The translations under genes were made by a program, and so were the position numbers. A stretch of 64,000 nt of DNA, taken from positions 216,001-280,000 of the forward strand of contig JAWRVZ010000029.1 of NCBI GenBank assembly GCA_037043235.1, written 5' to 3'. The notes beneath the pieces were generated by a model. That model was given only the letters and a program-made list of their open reading frames with translations, searched no databases and was not told the DNA's origin. Below, one piece after another: positions 1 through 24,900 of this stretch. Numbering within the stretch: position 1 is the stretch's first letter; every line of letters begins with the position of its first letter. Origin of the DNA: Rhodeus uyekii. Its lineage: Eukaryota > Chordata > Actinopteri > Cypriniformes > Acheilognathidae.

Positions 1-169
1 AACAAACTCATCAGGTTTAACAAGAATTATCCTATTCAAGAGCATTTCTGCCACAAAAGAGAAACAGTTTGTGAAGTGCAGCTTTTTACGCCATTTTAAG
101 TCATGCGATGTGAAAAATCTTAATTATGACATTATTATATTTATATAAATTATGACATTATTAATTATA

Positions 170-319
170 GCTTTCCAGTTGCTCAAATAGTAGAGTGTGG
201 CGCTTGCAACGCGAAGGTCAGGGTTCGATTCCCATGGAAAACATGAAGTGATTAGAATGTCAATGAAAGTCGCTTTGGATAAAATATATTATCCAAAGAG
301 ACTTGCTTTGCATTCAAGG
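170..319 (+). mobile_element. tRNA-derived SINE, fold-back variant
   Basis: The tRNA-like head (CTTTCCAGTTGCTCAAATAG... to the B box GGTTCGATTCCC) is followed by the usual body. The tail GTCGCTTTGGATAAAA is then followed directly by its own reverse complement, TTATCCAAAGAGACTTGC, so the 3' part folds back on itself. Probably two SINEs joined head to tail in inverse order. Confidence 0.75.
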
Positions 320-340
320 TTTGTTTTCACACGCATCATA

Positions 341-342
<2 letters not shown>

Positions 343-386
<44 letters not shown>
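343..386. repeat. (TA)n microsatellite
   Basis: Simple TA dinucleotide run of about 22 units inside srebf1 intron 11. Confidence 0.9.
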
Positions 387-389
<3 letters not shown>

Positions 390-750
390 ACAATTTTGAC
401 AATTTACAATATTTTATATACAGTATTCGCCCAGCTGAACACAGTCTTTCGTTCGATAACATGCAAAAAAACATACTAAAATGTTTCATCGTAGTCCAGT
501 GTCTGTGCAATTTCTCTCCAGAAGTTATGAGCGATAAAAATGTATTTGTACTCATTTAAACTAGAGTCTACAGGACCGCATGTGTAGAGTATTCGCATAC
601 TATGACGATGATGACGTGCATGTCACACACACATAAAAACAACATACAGCATTTCAAATGTGTTACTTTTGATGATCCATCTTGGTGAAGATTTGCATGC
701 TCAAGCTCGTTGGATATTGTAACAGTGAGTGTGAATGTGTGTGTACTAAC

Positions 751-15255
<14,505 letters not shown>

Positions 15256-15494
15256 CCTTCACTCGCTCACACGCGCAATTCCATGCAAACTATGAACCTC
15301 TTGCACTTCTCCAGGGACATTTGCTGCTGTAGTTTAACGATAGGATGCGTCAGCTCGCGGTCCGATAACCTCAGGTTTCTAGCTCGCGTGCGTTTCCATA
15401 CTGGCGCTCACTGCAAAGTTGACTTAAGAGTTTTCTTTGCACATTAGCATGCTAACGGCGAGAGGGAGGCGAACCCCGACGTGTGCGAGTGATT

Positions 15495-15572
15495 GACACG
15501 CCCACGGGCCAATCAGAGCCCGGTGATTCAGACGACACGCCCACGGGCCAATCACAGCTCGGCGATTCAGAT
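15495..15572. repeat. 39-bp tandem repeat with CCAAT boxes in the srebf1 promoter
   Basis: Two copies, 15495-15533 and 15534-15572, each with GACACGCCCACGGGCCAATC followed by a GATTCAGA word, differing at four positions. Each copy carries one GGCCAATC (NF-Y type) and one CACGCCCAC (Sp/KLF type). A short third start, GACGCGCC, follows. Confidence 0.9.
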
Positions 15573-16046
15573 GACGCGCCTTCACACGATGTAGTGCACG
15601 CTCTCAAACTTGCATTGAAATAAAGCTGCCGCTTGTTTAAAAAATGTTTACGGTCATTTGTATTAACTTAGAATAGAGTAGCTTTTGTATTTACACTATG
15701 CTTTATTGTTTTTATTACATATATTATTCGTATTTATACTATAAATATGCATTTGGCTGTAATTTAAAACACGTTCATTATTATTTCAGACCTATTTAAT
15801 TAGTACGCTGACATCCTTATTTGTTAAAAGCGCAATCGACATAAAGTGTTGAATTTACACCTCCGTTTTTTTGTTTACAAAATCTCTTTTGGCAACTGCG
15901 TGGTCGGGGCTTCAGTGGGCTTGTCTCCGTCAGCCAATCAGAGTTGAGCGGAGGAGGGGCTTGGGTCATATCAAGTTAGTCTGAGCCACATCGATGACTT
16001 CGCCTGTAGAACCAGAGAAACCGACCAATCGGAGTCGGAAAGCGAA

Positions 16047-16064
16047 TGGGGTGATGTGACGTCA
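16047..16064 (-). promoter_or_regulatory. SRE-like site beside a palindromic CRE
   Basis: On the minus strand ATCACCCCA (16055-16047) matches the core of the classical sterol regulatory element ATCACCCCAC. One base away on the plus strand is TGACGTCA (16057-16064), a full CRE, and a CCAAT box lies 17 bases away at 16025-16029. SRE plus NF-Y is the usual arrangement for SREBP autoregulation; function here is inferred. Confidence 0.55.
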
Positions 16065-16100
16065 CGCGTGTGGCTCCGCGATTACATCATGCGTTAAAGC

Positions 16101-18751
16101 GCATGAACGAGGATTTATAGGAAAAGCTGGGATAAGAATTAGGCTTTAGTTTTATTTTTTATACAATTTAAATGAATCCAACGTAAGCACACAAATGTTA
16201 AAAATGAAAAAATGTTAGTAAGTCTATAAATTGAACGAGGTATAAAATAAGACGTATTGATCTGACCTTAACGATTAGTTTACTTGGTGTTTACCAAGTG
16301 AATTAAGTATCTATATCAGTGAACTCACATATAGAAAAACAACAAACAGAAGAGAAGTGGGTCAGTGACCGAGAGTAACACTATCGACTGACTGGGAAAC
16401 GTCTGAATCCAAGGAGCTTGGCATGTGTATGCGTGTTAAAGCACACAAAAAGAGTCCCGAGGCTTCAGTCGTTAATCCATGAGGGTCCTCAGGACCCAAG
16501 AAAAGGACACGAGCAAGCATTGAGCAAATGCACTCCTTAAAAAGCCTTCCTGTCTCAGAAAAACATCATAAAACACAATGAATCTGCAGGAGAATATTGC
16601 AGAAAGTAGAGTTTTAGATCTCAAGATCGGTCTTAAGATCATCTTTTAAAGGTCTTGGTCTCAACCGCATTTATACTCGGTCTTGTCTTGATCTTAGACT
16701 AAAAGGACTCAGGATTTTAATTGCAAGATCACGATTGCGAGGACGCCACTAAAGCACTTGTGCATTTATTTATTAAACATCACTAATGTGATTTGATGTA
16801 AAACTCACTGCATAACATGCGATCAATAACTTATTTCTAATGGAATTGCAGTGCCGGGTTTAAAATCAATGCAGGATTGTCTCAAAAATGCCCAAAATCA
16901 ATATAAATGCCCACAAGATTCAAGATAAGATTGCAAAAACGTATTGGTATGAGACCTTGTTTTTTGATATTATACCAGGAAATAATTGAGCAACAACACA
17001 AGAATCAGGTTTTCACGAATATGAGCACGATTGTAAATACGATATTGATTTTATACAAAAGTTACTATAATAATAACAATTTATCAACATCTGTGAGCTG
17101 CTTTAAACAAATCAGTTGAATAAATGATTCCTCAGTCAAGTGTTTTGAATTCAGTCTCGTATTTAAAGATAGATTTTAAATATAATTTTCACTGTCAATT
17201 TTATTTTTCATATTTCAATATTCCAAATTTTTGTGAAAAATGTTATTTTTAAAGCATTAATCTGAACTTTATTTATGCAGGTGTAATTGTATCGAATCAG
17301 ATGCAACTTCTGAACCTCTGCAACACAAATATGAACTTTATTGTTAGTGATTTGATTGGTAACTTTATACAGTGTTTTATTATTCTAATTGATTTATTGA
17401 TTAAATATAAGACATTTCTCAAATAGTAGATAGTAGTAGGCTCATTCTTTGACCCGGTCAGAGTCCAGATTCAGACCAGTTAGTGAACGTTTGGTCAAAC
17501 AAACTGGGAGACATATTTTAATTACTCATGAACACATGAATATTTTAATTACTCATGAACACATGAATATTTTAATTACTCATGTTTGAAACCAACACTG
17601 AATGGAACAACAGAGACCAGACTATTTAGTTATATTTTATGGAAGACCACAAGAGCCTCTTAAAATGAAAAATCTAAAATAGACGTTTAAAGTTTTTATT
17701 TCAAGCAATAATAAAACAATTTCCACATCTTCACGCCGACTGCTTTTTCCATTTATCACTTTAAAAATGTAGTTTTTGAACAAAAAGTTGAACACACTGT
17801 AAAAACCGAATACAATTAGAGTTGAGTTGAGACAGGATGAAAAACATTTCATTATTTTGCTGAAGAAACAACAACAACAAAACAGTCAATGTCCATGTTT
17901 TCCCCCTCAAAGCCAACCTTAAAATGATGGATTATTTATGCTTGTTAAAATGAATCACGAAGGGAAATGTTTGCATTAAGCAAATGAATCACTTTAATAA
18001 AATACTTTGAATTAAACAATAAATCTGACAATAGGAAACTTTATTACATGTCATTATACTAAAATACATTTGAGACATTATGAGGTAAATAATCAAAATA
18101 GTTAAGACTTTCAATGTCACATGATAGCAACATTCATTTAAAGCAGTTAATCCAAATAATGAAAACAGAACAATCAAGATATTACAGACAGGTTTTACGC
18201 TTTCCTTCTTACAAGTAATTAGAAGGCAGAAATCAAAAATTAATTGACTGTAATATATTTGTTATTACATTATGGCATAACAAATGCTGTTCATAGACAT
18301 CGTTTGAATGGCCTTGGGTGAGAAAATCATCGGGCCGTTATTGATTTTGATCTGAACATGCTGCAATTTCATTTCAATCAGAGCCACAGTGACTTAAGCC
18401 TTCAGTTCAAGTAAAGCACATACACTCCTCCAGTGTTTCACACGTTTAACTGCTGATTTGACTGATTTAGGGGGAATGATGGAGGTTTGCTACAGGTTAG
18501 ATTAACAAAGTTCAAGCCCTTGCCTTTCCATCATTAGCCATTGCATCGAGCTGCAGTTACTTTATATACATATAAGACCGAAGCAAACATCTTCCTTGAG
18601 CATTAACCTCACGTTACTGAGAAGATAGCAGTGCAACATTTAGCATGATTAAAACTCCACGGTACAGCTGTTAGTGACTGGAATGAACGGCGATCCTGCA
18701 AATCACATGGAATATCTTTTATGCCGAACTACAAAAAAAAGAGGGAGGAAA
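16101..18751. other. intergenic DNA between srebf1 and tom1l2
   Basis: No gene recognised. It contains a 27-bp tandem repeat at 17514-17584. The tom1l2 3' UTR could reach part of this interval, but no poly(A) signal could be assigned. Confidence 0.6.
17514..17584. repeat. 27-bp tandem repeat, 2.6 copies
   Basis: Unit TATTTTAATTACTCATGAAC plus ACATGAA, repeated without mismatch. Confidence 0.95.
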
Positions 18752-19294
18752 TTAAAGGAAAACTATGTAACTTTTGGGCCAGTAAAAACCTACAAAAGCA
18801 ACATGCCTTTTGCGGAAGAACATTGTTTTGGATGTGCTTTGGCTCTGCGTGACAATAGATTTATAATATCTGTTCAATTAAATACCTTCAGGTCGCTTTC
18901 ATAACATTTCAAAGCAGAGTCAATGTTGGTTCTTGTTTTATTACGAGCTCTATCATGTTCTCTTTTTGCCAGCAGACTCTCCTCTGCTTCTGCGTTTGTT
19001 TAAACGGGTGATTCTTCAGAGGTTGGAGGTTTAGCTGCTCCATGTCAACCTTTCTCCCTTCGTTGTGACAACTAACCCCTGCCACACAAAACACGCATCA
19101 AGAGCCGGAGCAACTTTTCTCTATTTATGGATATATTGAGACGCGCACGGACGAGTAACGCATGTGCGCAATTTCCCTTCCAAAACACTTATTATAGGCA
19201 TACCATAATGAATAAAGATAAGGATTATGTATTAACTAATTTAAATTTTGCTAATGTTGAACAACAACAAAAAGTTACATAGTGTACCTTTAAA
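18752..19294. mobile_element. MITE with TTAAAGG...ACTATGTAACTTTT ends
   Basis: Left end TTAAAGGAAAACTATGTAAC and right end AAAGTTACATAGTGTACCTT then TAA are inverted repeats of about 22 bp. The TTAA at both ends could be part of the target site. About 540 bp, no coding capacity. Confidence 0.75.
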
Positions 19295-19764
19295 CATTTA
19301 CATTTTACACAAGCCTTAAGTACTATACACACTTTCCTACTGTATATACACATGTATGTATACGTATGGATACATATTTTACAAAAGCCATTAGGCTAAT
19401 ATAATTCTTGGTTAGGTCTAGCAAAGCACAAAGCAAAACTTCCATCCATCTTTAATGACAAATGTACAGATTTTTCCTCAGTGAAATCAATCAGGAATCG
19501 GACAAAACGGTGCAGTAAGTGGGCGAATCTTATGAAGAAATATCTGCGTCATATTTCACCCCCAAAACAAAAGAAACTTTAATGAAACAAATGAAGCCTA
19601 GTTTGAAACTTAATGAAAGCTAAAGGTGAAGACTTTTAATTTGTTGCTAAAATACTTTGTCCTGGCACAGTTTAAATATGTAAATAGAAGAAGACATTAA
19701 TTAATAATTAATCAATGTTTGTAGGTTAATTACTCTGAAAAGTGTAAAGACTGCTGGTGTAAAC

Positions 19765-20115
19765 TATTTTAAGAGTAGGTTTAAAAGTCTTATGCTCATC
19801 AAGGTGATCAAAAATACAGTAAAAATAGTTCAATATTATTACAATTTTCTATGACACATATGATAAAATGTAATTTATTCCTGTGATTAAAGCTGTATTT
19901 TCAGCATCATTACTCCAGTCTTCAGACTCAAATCATTCTGATTTGATGATTTACTGATCAAGAAACATTTCAGATTATTTTCAATGTTGAAAACAGTTGT
20001 TCTGGATCATATTTTCTTTTGACTCAAGGATGAATTATGACCCACATCTCTCTTGATTTTATTTTAAACGAGCCTGTTACAGGAAATCATATATCAATCA
20101 AAATAAAGATGCATT
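19765..20115. mobile_element. fragment of a widespread teleost element (AATTTATTCCTGTGA family)
   Basis: Contains AATGTAATTTATTCCTGTGA, TTTTCAGCATCATTACTCC and AATGTTGAAAACAGTTGT, an internal order I recognise from a very common fish repeat. Ends are not clear. Related copies: 26032-26376 and a scrap at about 33130-33185. Confidence 0.65.
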
Positions 20116-20134
20116 TTTAAAATAATGTTTTTGT

Positions 20135-20945
20135 AGGGGCCTCATGTATAAAACTTTCTGTAGATTTCATCCTAATTCCCTTTATAAAACCCAGCCAGCG
20201 GAAGATTGTGAACACATGCATCTCAACCCAGTTTCCTCCCTAAAATAACCATATATGAGGCTTAAAACACCTAGTTTTTTACATATCATTTCCAAATTTC
20301 CATTTGTGCAGTAACATTACATTGCTTAAAGTCATTCTGAATCTTGGTCTTGTTTTAGAACATTTTCATTAAATACTTTCCTGAGAAGGTTTATTTCCTT
20401 CAAACACTATCCATACAGTGGTATGTTTCATATTGGGAAAGCCACAAAAGGGTTTTATCATTAGGCTTCTGTCTGTCTGTGCCATCGTTCACGTCCTTCA
20501 GTGTCTGTTAGAGTTTGATGGAGTCATTGATCATTATTTGCGTGAATGTATTTCCTCAACATGAGTTCTGCTATATAAAACACAATTTAAAGCAGAATCA
20601 TCATGAGCCAAGCAATCCTCGCTAGTTAAAACATTAAAACAGGAAAAGTGTTCAAAAGCAGCTACAAATATTTGTATTTGAATTCATATAAAAATGTTGT
20701 AACTTCTGGATAACGACTATGCAAATTGAGTTCTTAACTCCATTAATGAGTGGAATATTTAATCAAAATGAAAAGAGTTCTTCGTTGTTTACTTTATTAA
20801 TTGGCTCGCACCAGTAAAACAGCGAGTGTGTAAGATCAAGAGAGTCCGTAACACATTTACACCTAGTTTATATTTTATAAATCCCGATAATTGTGTGGAC
20901 AATTTCCGATTTTGTGCGTACGCAACGTTTACACATAAGGCCCCT
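20135..20945. mobile_element. longer relative of the 1008-1182 MITE
   Basis: Left end AGGGGCCTCATGTATAAAAC and right end TACACATAAGGCCCCT region correspond to those of 1008-1182, including GTGCGTACGCA near the right end. About 810 bp rather than 175. The only nearby AATAAA for tom1l2 (minus strand, 20793-20798) lies inside it. Confidence 0.65.
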
Positions 20946-21003
20946 GATCTATACGATGCACACAAATATATATATATATATAAAGAATTAATTCCCATGA
21001 TTT

Positions 21004-21197
21004 ACTAAATCGTGGCCACATTGAACTAATTTGTTCCCTTGTTTTGATTTAACTAATGCAAGGGAACAAATTATTATTCAATCTAGTAAATGAATTATTG
21101 TACTGCGCACACTGTTTACCTAAAACAAGGGAACAAATTTAGAAAACATGCTGACTTAGTAAGTGATGGGAACTAATTGTTCATTCATGGCCACCAT
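21004..21197. mobile_element. palindromic MITE-like element
   Basis: Ends CTAAATCGTGGCCACATTGA and CATTCATGGCCACC are roughly inverted. Inside, AAGGGAACAAATT occurs on alternating strands three times, so the element can fold into nested hairpins. Confidence 0.55.
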
Positions 21198-21835
21198 AAT
21201 ACTTTCCCAAGACATAGTGTGCGGGGCTCCGTAGATCTGCGCTTTAAACCAGACTATAACGGCTCAACTGGAGTTAACATATTTGAACGAAAACCTAAAT
21301 CGATGGAAAACAAGCGTATTCTTCTGTCTTTGGTAATTCGCCCATGATGATTACGAGAACGTAGCTGTTTTCCTTCACCAGACCCTCATAAGCACGAGAC
21401 GAGCAGTCTCAACGTTGTCTCTATGCCTGATTAAGATCTAAAGTTTTCCTGCTCTAAAGACCCACTCGACCCCTACAGAGGAACGGACGCACCTCACAAA
21501 ACCAGAACCTCATGGAATGGCAATCTTTAAGACCATTAGTTCATCACTGAACAATAAATACAAACCAAACCAGCTCTTTTCCACTATATCTGTTATTCAA
21601 AATGAATGAGCTTTCTAAAAAGACTTATTTGGGCTACATGTTGGCTTAAGCCATCGCTTGATTGCGCCGTTCAGCTTAAAGGTAGTGGTTAAAGCTGTAA
21701 TGAAGCAGGATGTAAACTCACAGTGCTCTATATTAGTCAGGGACTATTACTTGCTGCCGTATAACATCAGTAGGTGCAAGCGTTTGGAAGTTGGAGGGAA
21801 TATGGTTGTGGTCACCGGATCGCTCTGTTAATGTT

Positions 21836-21984
21836 CTACAAGGCAAAGAGATTGTCCTCCGTCTGTTCGGTCTTTCTGCGGCTGCTGCTAGATGCGCTGA
21901 CGGGAGGTCTGGACTCTCCACCAGCGGCCAACGGTGAAGCCACGTCTGCAGCTTTGGCGCGCTCCGCTAAGAACTTGTCGAACT
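21836..21984 (-). CDS. tom1l2: tom1l2 exon 16 with stop
   Basis: Acceptor GTGTCTCTTCAG. Encodes EFDKFLAERAKAADVAS, a Ser/Pro linker, then RRKTEQTEDNLFAL and TAG at 21838-21836. The EFDKFLEERAKAA block and the acidic LFAL end are typical of TOM1 and TOM1L2. Confidence 0.96.
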
Positions 21985-24900
21985 CTGAAGAGACACCAAG
22001 AGAACAATAGATGGGTTAGGTATATTATACATTTATGCATTTGGCAAAGGCTTTTATCCAAAGCGACTTGCATTGCATTCAAGAAACACTGATATTCTAA
22101 TCAGTTCTTGCTTTCCCTGGGAATCGAACCCATGACCTCGGTGTTGCAAACGCCACACTCTACTGGAGGAAAGCTGGAATATTGTTTATTATCATATTTG
22201 ATCCATCAAGCTCATATAGTATGAAAGAGTGAGAATATGGAGCTCATACTCAAGTTGCAAATGCTTCAATGACTAAAAAGTTGATGGACTTTAATCAATG
22301 AGTCAATGAGACCTTCGATTTTGACGAGTAAAATGTCAGACTACATGTTGCTTCCCGACAAATCATAGCTTGCCATCTTTAACGAGGCGTCAAGAAAGCG
22401 AGCGATTGACTTCCAGAGCAAGAGCGTAAACAAACAATGGCTACCGAAGTGGTGCGTTTTGTGCCAGAAAAGCCCTAACAAGAACGAAAGAGAAACACGA
22501 AGACGACAGTATGGGATGTCAATCCTCCAAAGAGAACTTGAGGTAAAATTTATATGAACCATTTCCTCCACTGCATAACTCCACCCAACAGCACCAATCG
22601 CATCGTCTCTCTTTCCTTTCGGCATGTTTGAAAAAGCTTCTGTCCACCCATTGGTCAACATCAAAACTCATCGTGGAGGACCGAAAACTCAAACATCCTA
22701 GTCTTTCTTGTTGGGATGTCGTGAAGCGTTGCAGACGCAGCGACGGTTGTCACTATGACAAAACATTACGAGATAAAATGATCAATTCTTGTGTCTCGAT
22801 GCCTATTATAGCTTACAAATCTCCATGGATCAGGCCAAAACTGGGCTGATATGGCGTAGTCTTAAAACGGTAATATGAACTACTTGTTTAAAATGTATAT
22901 CAATATTAGTTCTCACTCTATATCTCTATGTCTTAGTAAGATGTTGGTAGAGAGAAGTTTAAATGCTTAGGTTTACGAAAAACAAAAACATTATTCAATG
23001 CAATACAATGACGATTGAAAGACAGATAAACGTTCGTCCAAAGCCTGATGGATCATCTTTGATAATCACATTTTAATAGTAATTAAAATAACTAATTCTA
23101 TTAACATTGGATAATCAATTATATATGGATAAGTTGCTTGAGCCCAGTAAGTTTTAATCCTTAAACATACTAACAATTTAATCAAATCAGTCAAAATCAG
23201 CAAAGATTTCACAGCCAAAAGAAACGTGAACCAAGACGTTTTACAACGAAACTAACAGCCTTTTTACTATCAGAAGGAATGTAGTAGATTGTGAACAACA
23301 GGTTTTTCTACAACTGGTCAATTCGAAACAGCATCAACCCAATTTATACAATAATGCACATGAAGAAAAAGAAGCAAGGCTAGACTTTTATACAGTTAAA
23401 ATCCAAACATTCATCTCTTGTTTTGTACCTTCACTCGTGACTCCTTCTTCTGCCTCTTCGCCTTTCTGTTTAAGGATGCAAAGAGAAGAAGATTATTCAC
23501 ATGTCAGATCAGTCACTTTTATTAGTTAACGCCACGTTGTGCCACAAACAGAACGAGCAACTACCTACCATTCAGTGATAAAACCAGTTTACAACATGAC
23601 ATTGTTATAAACAAAGGTACATATATACATGTATGCATTTCCCATACGGTTTATGACGATAGATCAGTGTTGGGGAGAAACTGACTGAAAGTAATGACTC
23701 CAACTACATTATTCAGTGTTATAGTAGCTCAGGCATTTTTGAAATAGTATAGCTTTTCCAGTGTAACTTGACCAAAACATTCTCCTTTAATGTTGGGGAA
23801 TTGGGGAAATCCATATTCGTTCAATCAAATCCATTGGTTTGGTTGATTATCGATAGCACAAAATACAATCCATGTACAGTAATACCTTGAGATACGAGTG
23901 CCCTGACATACGAGTATTGTGAGATACGAGCATTTTTGCTTTGAGATACGAGCAAATATTTGAGATACGAGCAGATTACAGATGCCGACGCTAGAGGATA
24001 CGAGCAGATTCCAGCTCAAGCGCCGCATTTATGGGGTAATTGCATTTGATCTCCACTAGAGGCAGCTTGGTTTTACAGCGGGGGTTACCGGGGGTGACGA
24101 GTGATTCACCAGTATTAAGCTGAGAGCAGCACGAGTTATGCGTGTTCAATAATAATAAATATGAGGCTCTGAGTCTATCCAATAAACAACACGGGAAGAA
24201 ACACTACACTTCCGTATTGTGTTTGCATTATCTACATTATTCCTCCTCCTCCTTTTCCGAAATGTGTATGAATTTTGAGTAAATCTTATTTGAAATGTTC
24301 AATTTTTACATTTCTGCAATCAAGGTCTAAGCCGTTATCAATAAATTGGCATTGGCTATTTAAAAAAAAGCATTACTCAGTTTTATCTCAGAACTAATTC
24401 TGAATACATGTAGTTTTGATCAAAGTAACTTTCCCAACACTGTTCAATGGACATTTATATCACGTAACATTTATTGACTTCAACAAACTCCACAATTATT
24501 TGAACATCAGTACAAACACAACACAGTTAACCAACAGATGAAGGAAAGCATCCGGCACCAGTGAAAAATCAACAGCATCATTCTTATCTGCATCTAAAGA
24601 CGCTCCAGTATCACCAACAAACCTTCTGGAGCTTTAACTGACATTTATCCTTAGTTCATGTTCATTAGTATCATGTGAATGTGTGAACTGACGACATGAT
24701 TGGTGGAAATGAATGATTAGTGTTATTGAGGTGAAGGGGGGGACGGGGGATCCGAAAACAGAACAAAACGGACTCAGATAAATGAAAGTGAGTAAGATGA
24801 CATGGTGTTACCATGGAAACAAAAACAGAGAGAATGAAATCAAGGTAAAGAAGTCTCACCACATCGGCACAGAGCCACTCCTCAATGTCATCCATGACAG

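Larger units (their letters stand above)
1..750 (-). other. srebf1 intron 11, partial
   Basis: No srebf1 exon 12 homology could be read in either strand here, so the next exon lies left of base 1. The stretch holds a SINE at 170-319, a TA repeat at about 343-386, and otherwise AT-rich DNA without recognisable features. Confidence 0.6.
15256..16100 (-). promoter_or_regulatory. srebf1 promoter region
   Basis: GC-rich DNA upstream of the srebf1 ATG with CCAAT boxes (15934-15938 and 16025-16029 on the plus strand, two more in the 39-bp repeat), GC-box-like CACGCCCAC words, an SRE-like motif and a CRE. The transcription start cannot be placed from sequence alone. Confidence 0.6.
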
